Of a DNA stretch of 64,000 nucleotides, positions 1 through 8,638 are shown in pieces. Below the pieces are notes generated by a model. That model had not been told where the DNA came from. It ran no database searches and was given only the letters and a program-made list of their open reading frames with translations. The DNA is taken from contig NZLU01000017.1 of the NCBI GenBank assembly GCA_002692725.1, positions 62,001 to 126,000 on the forward strand, written 5' to 3'. Origin of the DNA: Ponticaulis sp. (lineage in GTDB: Bacteria; Pseudomonadota; Alphaproteobacteria; Caulobacterales; Hyphomonadaceae). How positions within the stretch are numbered: position 1 is the first letter of the stretch; each line of letters begins with the position of its first letter. The position numbers were made by a program, and so were the translations under genes.

Positions 1-588
1 ATCGGTTTCAACCGATTCAATCAGGCCTTCCGGAGAGACATTAGCTTCCGTGATGTTTGCGCGTTTGTGCAAAATGCCTTTCGACCGCCCAAACTCAGCG
101 AGACGCAACGCCATTTTGATCGCATCGAGATGATAGGCATACGGAAAATTCGCGAGGTATTGAGGGGTCTGGGGCGATTTCGGCGCGATGTTATGATCGG
201 CCAAATTTGTCAGGACCGAAAACGTCCGGTCAAAGTCTTTACCGTTTTGTGCTGTCCAGGCTTCTGCGAGTGGATCTGTCTGCGTGCGGTGACGTCGATC
301 AAACGGGTGATCATACGACTGACCATCGTTCCAGTTTTCAAACCGGATGAGACATTTGAATGTGGCCTCTGAGGACGCCATGAGGTCGCCCTCAGCTATA
401 CCGATAAGCGACATGGTTCGGCGGATACTTGGAACCGTCGCCTCGCCCACCCCAATGGTCGGGATGTCCGGGCTTTCGACCAAAGTGATCTGGCATGGCA
501 GCTCGAACCGTTGAATGAAATGGTTGAGCAGATTGGCCGTGATCCAACCTGCACTCCCGCCACCAACAATGAGAATGTTCTTCAGCAT
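1..588 (-). CDS. Tryptophan halogenase family protein, N-terminal part (runs off window)
   Basis: Reading the minus strand from the ATG at 588 gives 196 codons without a stop up to the window edge. The protein opens with a Rossmann FAD motif (VGGGSAGW at residues 8-15) and continues with the VESPDIPTIGVGEAT segment that is typical of flavin-dependent tryptophan halogenases. Proteins of this family chlorinate or brominate indole or other substrates using FADH2; many members near TonB receptors in Caulobacter-like bacteria have unknown substrates. The halogenase-specific WxWxIP motif and the catalytic Lys lie at or beyond the edge, so enzymatic competence cannot be judged. It is divergent from a TetR gene and the gap holds two copies of a palindrome, so TetR control is plausible. 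Confidence 0.82.
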   Translation of the reverse strand, partial: MLKNILIVGGGSAGWITANLLNHFIQRFELPCQITLVESPDIPTIGVGEATVPSIRRTMSLIGIAEGDLMASSEATFKCLIRFENWNDGQSYDHPFDRRHRTQTDPLAEAWTAQNGKDFDRTFSVLTNLADHNIAPKSPQTPQYLANFPYAYHLDAIKMALRLAEFGRSKGILHKRANITEANVSPEGLIESVETD

Positions 589-715
589 GGCGCTATCTGG
601 TCTCACTTTCTACAGACAGGCAAGATGTCTTATGTAGATCGACCAGATCAGACGCGTATAGGGGAGGGCATCCCCTTAAAAGACTGCGATGTGATTGGCT
701 GAGGTCCAAGAATAT

Positions 716-728
716 CTTACAATGTAAG
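716..728. promoter_or_regulatory. TetR operator candidate, copy 1 (perfect palindrome)
   Basis: CTTACAATGTAAG is a perfect 13-base palindrome with CTTACA/TGTAAG arms. It sits between the halogenase gene and tetR. Three related copies flank or lie within tetR. Confidence 0.6.
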
Positions 729-747
729 TTGTTAATTGAGCCGAACC

Positions 748-760
748 CTTACACCATAAG
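748..760. promoter_or_regulatory. TetR operator candidate, copy 2 (imperfect)
   Basis: CTTACACCATAAG keeps the CTTAC left arm and has ATAAG on the right. It begins 32 bases after the start of copy 1, about three helical turns, and lies just upstream of the tetR start. Confidence 0.5.
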
Positions 761-789
761 TTTATTGGGATATATCGAGGGTTCTCTTC

Positions 790-1347
790 ATGACCGGGCG
801 TACGCCACTTAGTCGCGACCTGATTGGCCAGACGGCACTGGAGCTGGCTGAATCTAACGGCCTCGATTCTCTGAGCATGCGGCGACTGGCTGAGGCGCTT
901 GGCTGTGAGGCCATGTCACTCTATCACCATGTTGAAGGCATTGATGGGGTCAAAGACGCGATCATGGATACGCTGTTTGGCATTATCAGCACACGACTTG
1001 AAGGAAAAACCGGAGATTACCTTGAATCTTACGGTGTAAGCTTAATCGAAATTGCCTGCGACTATCCGGAGGCCTTCAAACTTCTGGCAACGCGCCTTTG
1101 GTCCAGTTCTGACGCGGAGGCTTTTGCAGCATCTGCCTTCGAACGCATGGGGGAATGCGGTCTGAGGGGGGATCAGCTTCTGACATCAGCACGTATCCTT
1201 ACAGCGTATGTCAACGGCGCTGGGTTGGCTTTGGGTGCCTGGCGAGGAATTGCGCAGGGAGACCAAAGCTCAATGGAAAGTGTTAAGGCTGATCTCCTGC
1301 GTGGATATGCGGCGCTCGTTCAGCAGGTAAAGAAGCGTAAGATTTAG
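790..1347 (+). CDS. TetR/AcrR family transcriptional regulator
   Basis: This 185-residue protein has an N-terminal helix-turn-helix of TetR type (about residues 8-50; RLAEALGCEAMSLYHHV is the recognition part) and a C-terminal ligand/dimer domain of the kind seen in TetR_C proteins. The start ATG at 790 is preceded by GAGGG at 777-781. It is divergent from the halogenase-family gene and is surrounded by four copies of a CTTAC-N3-GTAAG palindrome, one of them inside this coding sequence, so autoregulation and control of the halogenase are the natural inference. The ligand is unknown. Confidence 0.88.
   Translation: MTGRTPLSRDLIGQTALELAESNGLDSLSMRRLAEALGCEAMSLYHHVEGIDGVKDAIMDTLFGIISTRLEGKTGDYLESYGVSLIEIACDYPEAFKLLATRLWSSSDAEAFAASAFERMGECGLRGDQLLTSARILTAYVNGAGLALGAWRGIAQGDQSSMESVKADLLRGYAALVQQVKKRKI
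1028..1040. promoter_or_regulatory. TetR operator candidate, copy 3 (inside tetR)
   Basis: CTTACGGTGTAAG lies within the tetR coding sequence and is base-for-base identical to copy 4 at 1357-1369. The arms CTTAC/GTAAG match copy 1. Confidence 0.45.
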
Positions 1348-1356
1348 GCCAAGCGA

Positions 1357-1369
1357 CTTACGGTGTAAG
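1357..1369. promoter_or_regulatory. TetR operator candidate, copy 4 (downstream of tetR)
   Basis: CTTACGGTGTAAG begins nine bases after the tetR stop codon and is identical to the copy inside the gene. No gene starts in the following 200 bases on the plus strand, so its role downstream is unclear. It could seed looping or mark a promoter for a non-coding transcript. Confidence 0.45.
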
Positions 1370-1563
1370 TGCCAACCATGTCATCCCGTTTGCAATGCAG
1401 AACACAGCCTTGAGCCCGTTTCAGGTTTGCCAGAGGAAAACGGAAACAACCGAAAAATGTTATGCTTTGCAGACACGGGACCTTGCTGGCGGTGAATACA
1501 GAAGGTCCCGCATCTACGACGCACCACTGCGTGCTGCATCGTGTGCGGGATGACAGCCGAGCT

Positions 1564-1592
1564 GGCTAGCCAGAGAACCCGGCTAGCCTTTT
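1564..1592 (+). terminator. Possible terminator for the tetR transcript
   Basis: Two copies of GGCTAGCC (1564-1571 and 1581-1588) can pair with each other around a nine-base loop and are followed by TTTT on the plus strand. The right arm overlaps the rtcB stop codon. Each arm is itself palindromic, so the fold is not unique. Confidence 0.35.
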
Positions 1593-2794
1593 ACGCAAAC
1601 CACTTGCTTCAGGGTGTGAACCACATCCACAAGGTCAGTTTGTGCGGCCATCACCTGGTCGATATCCTTATAGGCCATGGGCGTTTCGTCGATCACGCCC
1701 TTGTCCTTCCGGCATTCCACATCGCGGGTCGCCTTGATGTGGTCATCCAGGGTGAATTTGGCCTTTGCGGCCGTCCGGGACATTTTCCGGCCAGCGCCGT
1801 GAGAACAGGAACAGAAGCTCTCGGCATTCCCTTTACCGCGCACAATGAAGGATTTCGCCCCCATTGATCCGGGAATAATTCCGAGATCGCCCTCGCCTGC
1901 TTTCACCGCACCCTTCCGGGTGACCCAGACGCTCTCACCGAAATGGGTCTCCCGCTCCACATAATTGTGGTGGCAGTTGACCGCATGCTTATCGGTTGTG
2001 AACTCCCGCAGCGTCTCACGGACAGCCTGGAGGACGCGGTCCATCATGGCTTCCCGATTGAGACGGGCATAATCCTGCGCCCATGACACGGCTTCGGTGT
2101 AGTCAGTGAAGAGGTCTTCACCTTCCACGAAGAAAGCCAGGTCACGATCCGGCACATGATAGCCCAGAACCCGCTTCTCCAGAGCCTTACGAGCTTCCTG
2201 GATGAAATAGGTTCCGATGCGGTTTCCAGTGCCCCGGGATCCTGAGTGCAGCATGATCCACACCCGATCTTCCTCGTCCAAACAGAGCTCGATGAAGTGA
2301 TTTCCCCCACCGAGTGTTCCGAGCTGGGTTGAGAAATGGTTCGGCGTGATTTTGCCATGCTTCTCAACGATCCGATCAAGACGTGTCTCAAGCCCGGAAT
2401 TCCGCAGACGGGTGACGACACTTGCCGGCGTATTGCCAAAACTTCCGCCACGGCCATTCCCGACAGGCACTTTCCGTTCGATCTCGCTACGGACTTTCGC
2501 GAGATTGTCTGGCAGCGTCTTACCGGTAAGGCTGGTCCGTATCGCCATCATCCCGCAGCCAATGTCCACTCCCACAGCGGCAGGGATGATCGCGCCTTTG
2601 GTCGGGATCACCGAACCAACGGTCGCGCCCCGGCCGAAATGGACGTCGGGCATGACAGCAAGGTGAGAGTGCACAAAGGGCAGCCCCGCCACGTTTTCAA
2701 GCTGTTCGCGGGCGACAGGTTCAACAGGAACCCCTTTCACCCAGGCCTTGATCGTTCCGCCCCGGGCGGTTTCGATCACTTCAAAATTGCTCAT
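1583..2794 (-). CDS. rtcB: RtcB family RNA-splicing ligase
   Basis: RtcB joins RNA 2',3'-cyclic phosphate ends to 5'-OH ends, using GTP and Mn2+, in tRNA or rRNA repair. The 403-residue protein carries the family signatures: MPDVHFG and GVDIGCGM (metal-binding Asp/Cys) near residues 48-83, GGGNHFIEL, HSGSRGTGN, and near the C terminus CSCSHGAGR with the His that is guanylylated in characterised RtcB enzymes. Length matches the bacterial family. There is no archease or rtcA neighbour. It is convergent with tetR; a terminator-ended small RNA lies about 80 bases upstream on the same strand, and whether the two are functionally linked is unknown. Confidence 0.95.
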   Translation of the reverse strand: MSNFEVIETARGGTIKAWVKGVPVEPVAREQLENVAGLPFVHSHLAVMPDVHFGRGATVGSVIPTKGAIIPAAVGVDIGCGMMAIRTSLTGKTLPDNLAKVRSEIERKVPVGNGRGGSFGNTPASVVTRLRNSGLETRLDRIVEKHGKITPNHFSTQLGTLGGGNHFIELCLDEEDRVWIMLHSGSRGTGNRIGTYFIQEARKALEKRVLGYHVPDRDLAFFVEGEDLFTDYTEAVSWAQDYARLNREAMMDRVLQAVRETLREFTTDKHAVNCHHNYVERETHFGESVWVTRKGAVKAGEGDLGIIPGSMGAKSFIVRGKGNAESFCSCSHGAGRKMSRTAAKAKFTLDDHIKATRDVECRKDKGVIDETPMAYKDIDQVMAAQTDLVDVVHTLKQVVCVKG

Positions 2795-2872
2795 TTGTTT
2801 TCAGGTCAAACAGACCTTCCTTTCGCATGTTAAACTCCACGCGACGGGTCAGGTGAAATCAAGTCGACTGAC

Positions 2873-2902
2873 ATGAAAAAACCCTCCGGCACGCGGAGGG
2901 TT
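2873..2902 (-). terminator. Intrinsic terminator of the minus-strand small RNA
   Basis: A nine-base stem AACCCTCCG/CGGAGGGTT (2880-2888 with 2894-2902) and a five-base loop are followed, on the minus strand, by a run of T (the A run just before 2880). Confidence 0.8.
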
Positions 2903-3010
2903 GGTGAACTGACGCAAGCTTGCACCTCGTCATACAGCCGAGTGTCGGCCTAGTTCGTCCATCGCCCTCCATAAGGCATCGCATCCTGTTCGAGCCAACC
3001 TCGCAGGACC
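2873..3010 (-). ncRNA. Candidate structured small RNA or rtcB leader
   Basis: On the minus strand this stretch contains, in order, a hairpin with two helical blocks (CCTG/CAGG and CGAG/CTCG, positions 2985-3007), a GCCGA/TCGGC hairpin (2937-2949), the self-complementary GCAAGCTTGC (2914-2923) and a strong intrinsic terminator (2873-2902). There is no open reading frame of note. It could be an independent small RNA or an attenuated leader of rtcB, whose start is about 80 bases further on. I do not recognise the family; the 5' end is a guess. Confidence 0.5.
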
Positions 3011-3409
3011 GATAATGGGAAAATTTTTGGCAGATAGGTCATCTGTTAGTTTCCACGTTGAACGAAACCGCCTTATGATCGAATAACGATCCTTTTTCAA
3101 GCAAGTTCACGCAAAATTTTTGTGACCATTTTGCGGCACCATCAATGCCAATGGCAAAGATTGGGGCGTCGCCGTTCCGTAAGTCGCATAACACCAGATT
3201 TTGCCAGACTACTCATTCCGGCGTGTTTCGGCTCTTGGATGTTGCGTCAGGACTGGAGAATTTGTGGCTGAATTGGCACAGCTGCGAACAGAGTATGCGC
3301 GTCAGCCCTGCATTCACGGGCTGTAACAAAGGTGTCGCGAAGTCGTCGTCAAACTGTCACTTGGTAAGAATAAGGCACAAGCCCAGTTTCACTAAATTGG
3401 GGAAGTCTG
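3011..3409 (+). promoter_or_regulatory. Long upstream region of the TonB receptor gene
   Basis: No convincing gene is visible here. The stretch from 3030 to 3130 is A+T-rich and should hold the promoter of the receptor gene and that of the divergent small RNA. GGGGAAG at 3399-3405 is the ribosome binding site of the receptor gene. I see no clear Fur-type or other operator. Confidence 0.35.
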
Positions 3410-6040
3410 ATGAAACCAAGCCGGACGATCATTCGCACAAGTGCCCTTCTGGTCACTTCTGCACTCACTTCGCTCTCTCTGTCTGCACCTGCAATCGCTC
3501 AGGAAACAGACGAAGAAGTGCGCATGGACACAATTAACGTGATCGGTCTTCGCGACCAGATCCAAAGCGCGATTAATCAACAGCGCGATTCAGACACAAT
3601 TGAAAGTGTTCTGACCCGCGACGACATCGGCCAGTTCCCGGATCAGAACGTTGCTGAATCTGTTCGCCGCCTGTCGGGTATCAACGTCCTGAACGATCAG
3701 GGCGAAGGCCGGTTCGTTTCTGTTCGTGGCCTTGACCCTGAGCTGAACTCATCTACGCTGAACGGCGTGAACCTGCCGTCTCCTGAGTCCGACAGCCGCG
3801 CGGTTGCACTCGACGTGATCGCGTCTGAACTGATCAGCTCGGTTTCGATCAAAAAGACACTCACTCCGGATATGGACGCGGACACAATCGGCGCGACCAT
3901 CGACATCGAAACCACCAAAGGTTTTGATCGCGATGAGCCATATTTCTCTGCGACGCTGGAAGGCTCTTACAACGACCTGAACGGCGAAACGTCGCCAAAA
4001 GGCGCGTTTGACTTTGTCTATCCCGTTTCTGACACGTTCGGTGTTTCTGGTGGTCTGTCTTATTACGACCGTAAAACCTCAACCGACAATATTGAGTCTG
4101 AGGGCTGGGAAGACGAAGACGGCGTCGTATTCGCCGAAGACGTCGAGTATCGCGACTATGACGTTGAACGTGAGCGTATGAGTGGATCCCTGTCATTTGA
4201 CTGGCGCCCACACCCGACAACTGAGCTCTATGCTCGCGGTGTTTACAGCCAGTTTGACGACTTTGAGACCCGCGGCCGTCTGATCTTCGCACTTGATGCG
4301 GATTCAATTGTCGGCGCATCAGGCGACACGGTATCCTTCTCCGATGCGGACGAAGAGATTGAAGTCGTTCGCGACCTTAAAGACCGGTTCGAAAGCCAGA
4401 AAATTCAGTCTTACCAAATTGGTGGTGAAACCGAACTCGATAACTGGAAGTTCGATTACAAACTCGCTTACTCTCATGCGGAAGAGCATGAGTTCGACTC
4501 CCAGGACCAGACCGAATTCGTTCGCGAATTCGACGATGAAGGCTTTGGCATCACATTCGATTACGCAAACTTCGAAATGCCAGTTTTCATGGTAGATTCG
4601 GGCGCTGCTCTCTTCAACGATCCGTCTGAATATGAGTACGACAAAGTCACCCTGGTTGACGGCCTTGCAGAAGACGAAGAATGGTCTGGCAAATTCGACA
4701 TTGAGCGTGGTTTTGACCTCGCAAATGGCGATAAGTTTGAATTCAAGACCGGCGTCAAAGCTCGTCTCAAGACCAAAAGCTACAATCTGAACGAAGCGCC
4801 TTATGAGGGTGCTAATTTCGACCTCAGTGCAGTTGCAGGACCAGGCAGCTATGGCCTGATCGATATCGGTTTTGTTCCGGAACTGGGCCTCACACGGGCC
4901 GCAAACGCCGCAGCGTTTGCATCCGGCGATCTCGAAATTGAACAACTGGATGCAGATTTTGAATCTGCTGCGGCGTTCTTTAAAGTTGATGAAGACGTGA
5001 TCGCTGCCTTCATTCAGGGCACATATGAAACCGATATGCTGACCCTGGTTGGCGGTCTGCGTGTGGAAGACACCAAAACAGATATGCGCGGTAATTATGC
5101 CGAGCTGATCGAAGAAGACGCCACATATAACGGCATGGTCCTGTCTGACGACATGGTGTTCGTAACCCCGGTCATGTATTCCAAGGATTACACAGACATT
5201 CTGCCAAGCTTCAATGCCAAGCTTGAAGCCACGGAAAATCTGCTTCTGCGTGCGGGCGCGTACAAATCCATCGTTCGTCCGAAAATGAGCCGGATTGCAC
5301 CAAACCAGATTATCGAAAAGAACGACGACAATGAAGTCGAAGCGGAATTCGGTAACCCGGAGCTCGATCCATACCGCGCATGGAACTTCGACGTCAGCGC
5401 CGAATACTATTTCGAAAATGGCGGCGTCATTCAGGCCGGCGCCTTCCATAAGCAAATCGAAGACTTCCTGGTAGATGTGACTGTCGAAGGTCCACAGACA
5501 TTTGCGGGCTACGTCTTCACAGGTGACGACGACGAAGTGTCTTACTCCATCAATGGTGGCGATGCGACGATCACTGGTTTTGAATTCAACTATCAGCAGC
5601 CGCTGGAATTCCTGCCAGGCCTTCTCGACGGTACACTGGTTGGCTTCAACTACACCTACACTGATACGGAAGGTGAAGTGCCGGATGGCGATGGTGGTAT
5701 GCGTTACATCACACTGCCAGCTGCTGCGAAAAGCACATGGAACGCGATGATCGGTTACGATAAAGGCGGCCTCGAACTCCGTCTGACCGCAGCCTATCGT
5801 GACGAATATCTCGACGAGCTCGAAGGCAGCCCGGAGGAAGATCGGTATGTGAAAGATCACATGCAAATTGATGCGAGCGCCAAGTACCGCATCAATGACA
5901 ACTTCCAGGTCTTCGCAGACTTCATCAACATCAATGACGAAGACTATGTTGCCTTCCAGAAAGGCCCGGACCGGGATCGTCTCCTGCAGTTCGAGACCTA
6001 TTCCTGGACGACAAAACTGGGTCTGCGTTACACTTACTAA
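3410..6040 (+). CDS. TonB-dependent outer-membrane receptor
   Basis: The 876-residue protein begins with a Sec signal peptide ending in SAPAIAQ (about residue 31), followed by a TonB box-like DTINVIG, a plug domain (QNVAESVRRLSGINV, SVRGLDPELNSSTLNG) and a long beta-barrel ending in an aromatic residue (LGLRYTY), as outer-membrane proteins do. It belongs to the large receptors common in Xanthomonas and Caulobacter that import oligosaccharides or other scarce nutrients by TonB/ExbBD energy. The substrate is not readable from sequence; no glycosidase is adjacent. The barrel is very acidic (many D/E), in keeping with a marine organism. The start has a good GGGGAAG Shine-Dalgarno, and a strong terminator follows. 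Confidence 0.93.
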   Translation: MKPSRTIIRTSALLVTSALTSLSLSAPAIAQETDEEVRMDTINVIGLRDQIQSAINQQRDSDTIESVLTRDDIGQFPDQNVAESVRRLSGINVLNDQGEGRFVSVRGLDPELNSSTLNGVNLPSPESDSRAVALDVIASELISSVSIKKTLTPDMDADTIGATIDIETTKGFDRDEPYFSATLEGSYNDLNGETSPKGAFDFVYPVSDTFGVSGGLSYYDRKTSTDNIESEGWEDEDGVVFAEDVEYRDYDVERERMSGSLSFDWRPHPTTELYARGVYSQFDDFETRGRLIFALDADSIVGASGDTVSFSDADEEIEVVRDLKDRFESQKIQSYQIGGETELDNWKFDYKLAYSHAEEHEFDSQDQTEFVREFDDEGFGITFDYANFEMPVFMVDSGAALFNDPSEYEYDKVTLVDGLAEDEEWSGKFDIERGFDLANGDKFEFKTGVKARLKTKSYNLNEAPYEGANFDLSAVAGPGSYGLIDIGFVPELGLTRAANAAAFASGDLEIEQLDADFESAAAFFKVDEDVIAAFIQGTYETDMLTLVGGLRVEDTKTDMRGNYAELIEEDATYNGMVLSDDMVFVTPVMYSKDYTDILPSFNAKLEATENLLLRAGAYKSIVRPKMSRIAPNQIIEKNDDNEVEAEFGNPELDPYRAWNFDVSAEYYFENGGVIQAGAFHKQIEDFLVDVTVEGPQTFAGYVFTGDDDEVSYSINGGDATITGFEFNYQQPLEFLPGLLDGTLVGFNYTYTDTEGEVPDGDGGMRYITLPAAAKSTWNAMIGYDKGGLELRLTAAYRDEYLDELEGSPEEDRYVKDHMQIDASAKYRINDNFQVFADFININDEDYVAFQKGPDRDRLLQFETYSWTTKLGLRYTY

Positions 6041-6069
6041 TCTGAAATTTCAGAGCACTAAATCAGAAG

Positions 6070-6099
6070 GCCGGCCCGGATATTCCGGGCCGGCTTTTT
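6070..6099 (+). terminator. Rho-independent terminator after the TonB receptor
   Basis: A perfect 11-base stem, GCCGGCCCGGA/TCCGGGCCGGC, with a three-base loop is followed by TTTTT. Confidence 0.9.
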
Positions 6100-6214
6100 C
6101 TTTTCAGGCCATTTTGTACGAAGTTCACGATAGTTCCCTCCACGATACCCAAGACAAACCGGATTGAGCCGCCTATATAGTCTGGGCTGACCTATACGAG
6201 GGAGAAACGACGCA

Positions 6215-7636
6215 ATGCAGGACTACACAAAATTCTATATCAATGGCGAATGGGTCGATCCGGTAGAGCCGCGCACCATCGAAGTTGAGAACCCGGCTAC
6301 TGAGGAGAGCTTTGCGACCATTTCTCTTGGCTCCAAAGCCGATGTCGACAAGGCCGTTGCTGCCGCCAAAGCCGCATTCCCGTCTTTCTCTCAAACCTCC
6401 GTCGAATATCGCGCTGATCTGCTGGACAAGATCACGGCTGGCTTCAAGGCGCGTATGCCGGAAATTGGCGAAGCCATCGAAAAGGAAATGGGTGCACCAA
6501 CCTGGCTCGCTCAGGCGGTTCAGGCACCAACTGGTCTGGGTCACTTTGCGACCGCCGCCAAGGTTCTGCGCTCTTACGAATTTGAAGAAATGAAGGGCAC
6601 CACGCTGATCCGCAAAGAAGCGATCGGTGTTTGCGGCTTCATTACGCCATGGAACTGGCCAGCGAACCAGATTGCTTGCAAAGTCGCACCAGCGATTGCA
6701 ACCGGCTGTACAATGGTTCTCAAGCCATCCGAAATCGCGCCAATTGATGCGATGATCCTTGCAGAAATCATGCATGAGGCCGGGGTTCCTGCAGGCGTGT
6801 TCAACCTTGTGAATGGTGACGGTCCTGGCGTGGGTCAGTCCATGTCGTCTCACCCTGACATCGACATGATGTCCTTCACCGGGTCGACCCGCGCGGGCGT
6901 TCTGGTGTCGCAGGCGTCAGCGCCAACAGTGAAACGTGTCGCACTGGAGCTGGGCGGCAAATCGCCGAACATCATCCTGCCGGATGCCGATCTTGCCTCG
7001 GCCGTGAAGGGCGGCGTGCGGTCCATGATGACCAATACGGGGCAATCCTGTAACGCGCCTTCCCGTATGCTCGTCCATAAAGACCAGCATGATGAGGCTG
7101 CCGAAATCGCCAAAGCCGTGGCGAGCAGCATTCAGGTTGGCACAGGTGAGAAAGGCTCTCTGGGACCAATTTCGAACGCCAATCAGTTTAACAAGGTTCA
7201 GGAACTGATCCAAAAGGGCATTGACGAAGGCGCGACGCTGGTTGCAGGCGGCGTTGGTCGACCAGATGGCCTTAATCGCGGCTATTATGCTCGCCCGACA
7301 GTTTTCGCCAATGTGTCGAATTCCATGACGATTGCACAGGAAGAGATTTTCGGACCTGTGCTCTGCATGATCCCTTATGAGGATGAAGAAGACGCTGTGA
7401 GTATCGCCAATGACACGGTTTACGGCCTGTCGGGTTATGTTTCGGCAGGCAGCGTCGAGAAAGCGGCTGAAATCGGCAAGCAGATCCGCACCGGCATGGT
7501 GCACCTCAATGGCGCGGCGCCAGATCTGATGGCACCGTTCGGCGGTTATAAACAATCCGGCATTGGTCGGGAATGGGGCCCTCTGGCCTTTGACGAATTC
7601 CTCGAAATCAAAGCCATGATGGGCGCTGGCGCCTGA
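6215..7636 (+). CDS. NAD(P)-dependent aldehyde dehydrogenase family protein
   Basis: The 473-residue protein is a full-length class ALDH that oxidises an aldehyde to the acid. Visible signatures are the cofactor-binding TPWNWPANQI (about residues 145-154), the FTGSTRAG loop, the general-base motif ELGGKSPNI (about 244) and the catalytic Cys in NTGQSCNAPSR (about 275-285). GAGGGAG at 6199-6205 supports the ATG at 6215. It is monocistronic, lying between two strong terminators. The exact substrate is unknown. Confidence 0.93.
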   Translation: MQDYTKFYINGEWVDPVEPRTIEVENPATEESFATISLGSKADVDKAVAAAKAAFPSFSQTSVEYRADLLDKITAGFKARMPEIGEAIEKEMGAPTWLAQAVQAPTGLGHFATAAKVLRSYEFEEMKGTTLIRKEAIGVCGFITPWNWPANQIACKVAPAIATGCTMVLKPSEIAPIDAMILAEIMHEAGVPAGVFNLVNGDGPGVGQSMSSHPDIDMMSFTGSTRAGVLVSQASAPTVKRVALELGGKSPNIILPDADLASAVKGGVRSMMTNTGQSCNAPSRMLVHKDQHDEAAEIAKAVASSIQVGTGEKGSLGPISNANQFNKVQELIQKGIDEGATLVAGGVGRPDGLNRGYYARPTVFANVSNSMTIAQEEIFGPVLCMIPYEDEEDAVSIANDTVYGLSGYVSAGSVEKAAEIGKQIRTGMVHLNGAAPDLMAPFGGYKQSGIGREWGPLAFDEFLEIKAMMGAGA

Positions 7637-7666
7637 TCACCAAATTGCCAGACTTTCATTGAAACA

Positions 7667-7692
7667 GGCCGTATCACTCGATACGGCCTTTT
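7667..7692 (+). terminator. Rho-independent terminator after the aldehyde dehydrogenase
   Basis: The stem GGCCGTATC/GATACGGCC (nine base pairs, four-base loop) is followed by TTTT. Confidence 0.88.
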
Positions 7693-7742
7693 CTTTTGTT
7701 CTATATTTCGGTTCAACTCGTCGGAAGGTTCATCGGAGTTGA

Positions 7743-8537
7743 ATGTTTATGAGTTGGGACGATTATTTCGCCGATGAGCGCGAACAACACGAAAGCGCGC
7801 AATCACGCGGTAAAAAGCGGACCGTAACCGTCGGCTGGATGGTGAGAACGCCAAAGGCTGAAGCCCTCTGGCAACCCCCGCAACCCTTTTCCCGTTCCGA
7901 GCCGAAAGCCCGACATGCCAAGTCCGTTCAGGCCTGTCCGGCGGCAATCGATTTTGACCGGCGGCATTTCGTCATTCCCTGCCCGGTCGATCTGACGCTC
8001 AAATTCGAACGCATGGCAAATGGACAGCTGCAGATAGTCGACGGAGACGGCGAACAGTCCGGCATGAGACCTACCGGACTGCGCGACATGCTGGTTCTGC
8101 ACCCGCAGAATGAATGGCGCAGCCCGGACCGCCCGCTGATCCAGATGATCGCGCCCTATGTCTTTATTGCCGATGATCCGTGCTATGTGGTCCAGTCGCC
8201 GCCCTATCTGCATTATTTCCCGACGCCCCGCCCTGGCCTTCAGATTGGTGGTCGGTTCCCTGTGCATAGCTGGCCGCGTCCGCTCAGCTGGGGCTTTGAA
8301 TGGTATGATATCTCCCAGCCGCTGGTTCTGAAGCGAGGCGAGCCCTGGTTCTACGTCCACTTTGAAACGGAGAACCCGTCTGCTCGCGTTCGCCTGGTCG
8401 AACAGGAACCGACCGAGGAGCTCAATACCTATATTTCGTCTATCCTCGATATCTCTAATTATGTGAACCGAACCTATTCGCTGTTCGAGGATGCCAAACG
8501 GTTGCGGCCTGAGCGACTTGTGCAACCGAAGAAATAG
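7743..8537 (+). CDS. Conserved-looking hypothetical protein
   Basis: I do not recognise this 264-residue protein. It has no signal peptide or membrane segment. It is rich in aromatic residues and proline in the middle (APYVFIADDPCYVVQ, LHYFPTPRPGL, SWGFEWYDISQP), suggesting a compact beta-rich fold, and ends in a basic tail. A second in-frame ATG six bases downstream (7749) is an alternative start; GGAG at 7735-7738 lies four bases before the first and ten before the second. Codon use resembles the neighbours. It follows a terminator, so it has its own promoter. Confidence 0.75.
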   Translation: MFMSWDDYFADEREQHESAQSRGKKRTVTVGWMVRTPKAEALWQPPQPFSRSEPKARHAKSVQACPAAIDFDRRHFVIPCPVDLTLKFERMANGQLQIVDGDGEQSGMRPTGLRDMLVLHPQNEWRSPDRPLIQMIAPYVFIADDPCYVVQSPPYLHYFPTPRPGLQIGGRFPVHSWPRPLSWGFEWYDISQPLVLKRGEPWFYVHFETENPSARVRLVEQEPTEELNTYISSILDISNYVNRTYSLFEDAKRLRPERLVQPKK

Positions 8538-8638
8538 CCCGGTCGCAAAATTGTTGTCACATCGACTTGAACCTGAGCCGTTCGGATTGCGTTCATCTGG
8601 TATTCACTAATATGCTGGGAACCAATCAGGAGATTGAA

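Noticed and set aside
67-702. Plus-strand frames in the first 700 bases
   Set aside because: The minus-strand halogenase gene explains most of this stretch; the plus-strand frames have no family resemblance.
4319-5866. Long open frame opposite the TonB receptor
   Set aside because: It is the codon-mirror of a strongly coding gene, has no family resemblance or binding site, and lies fully antisense.
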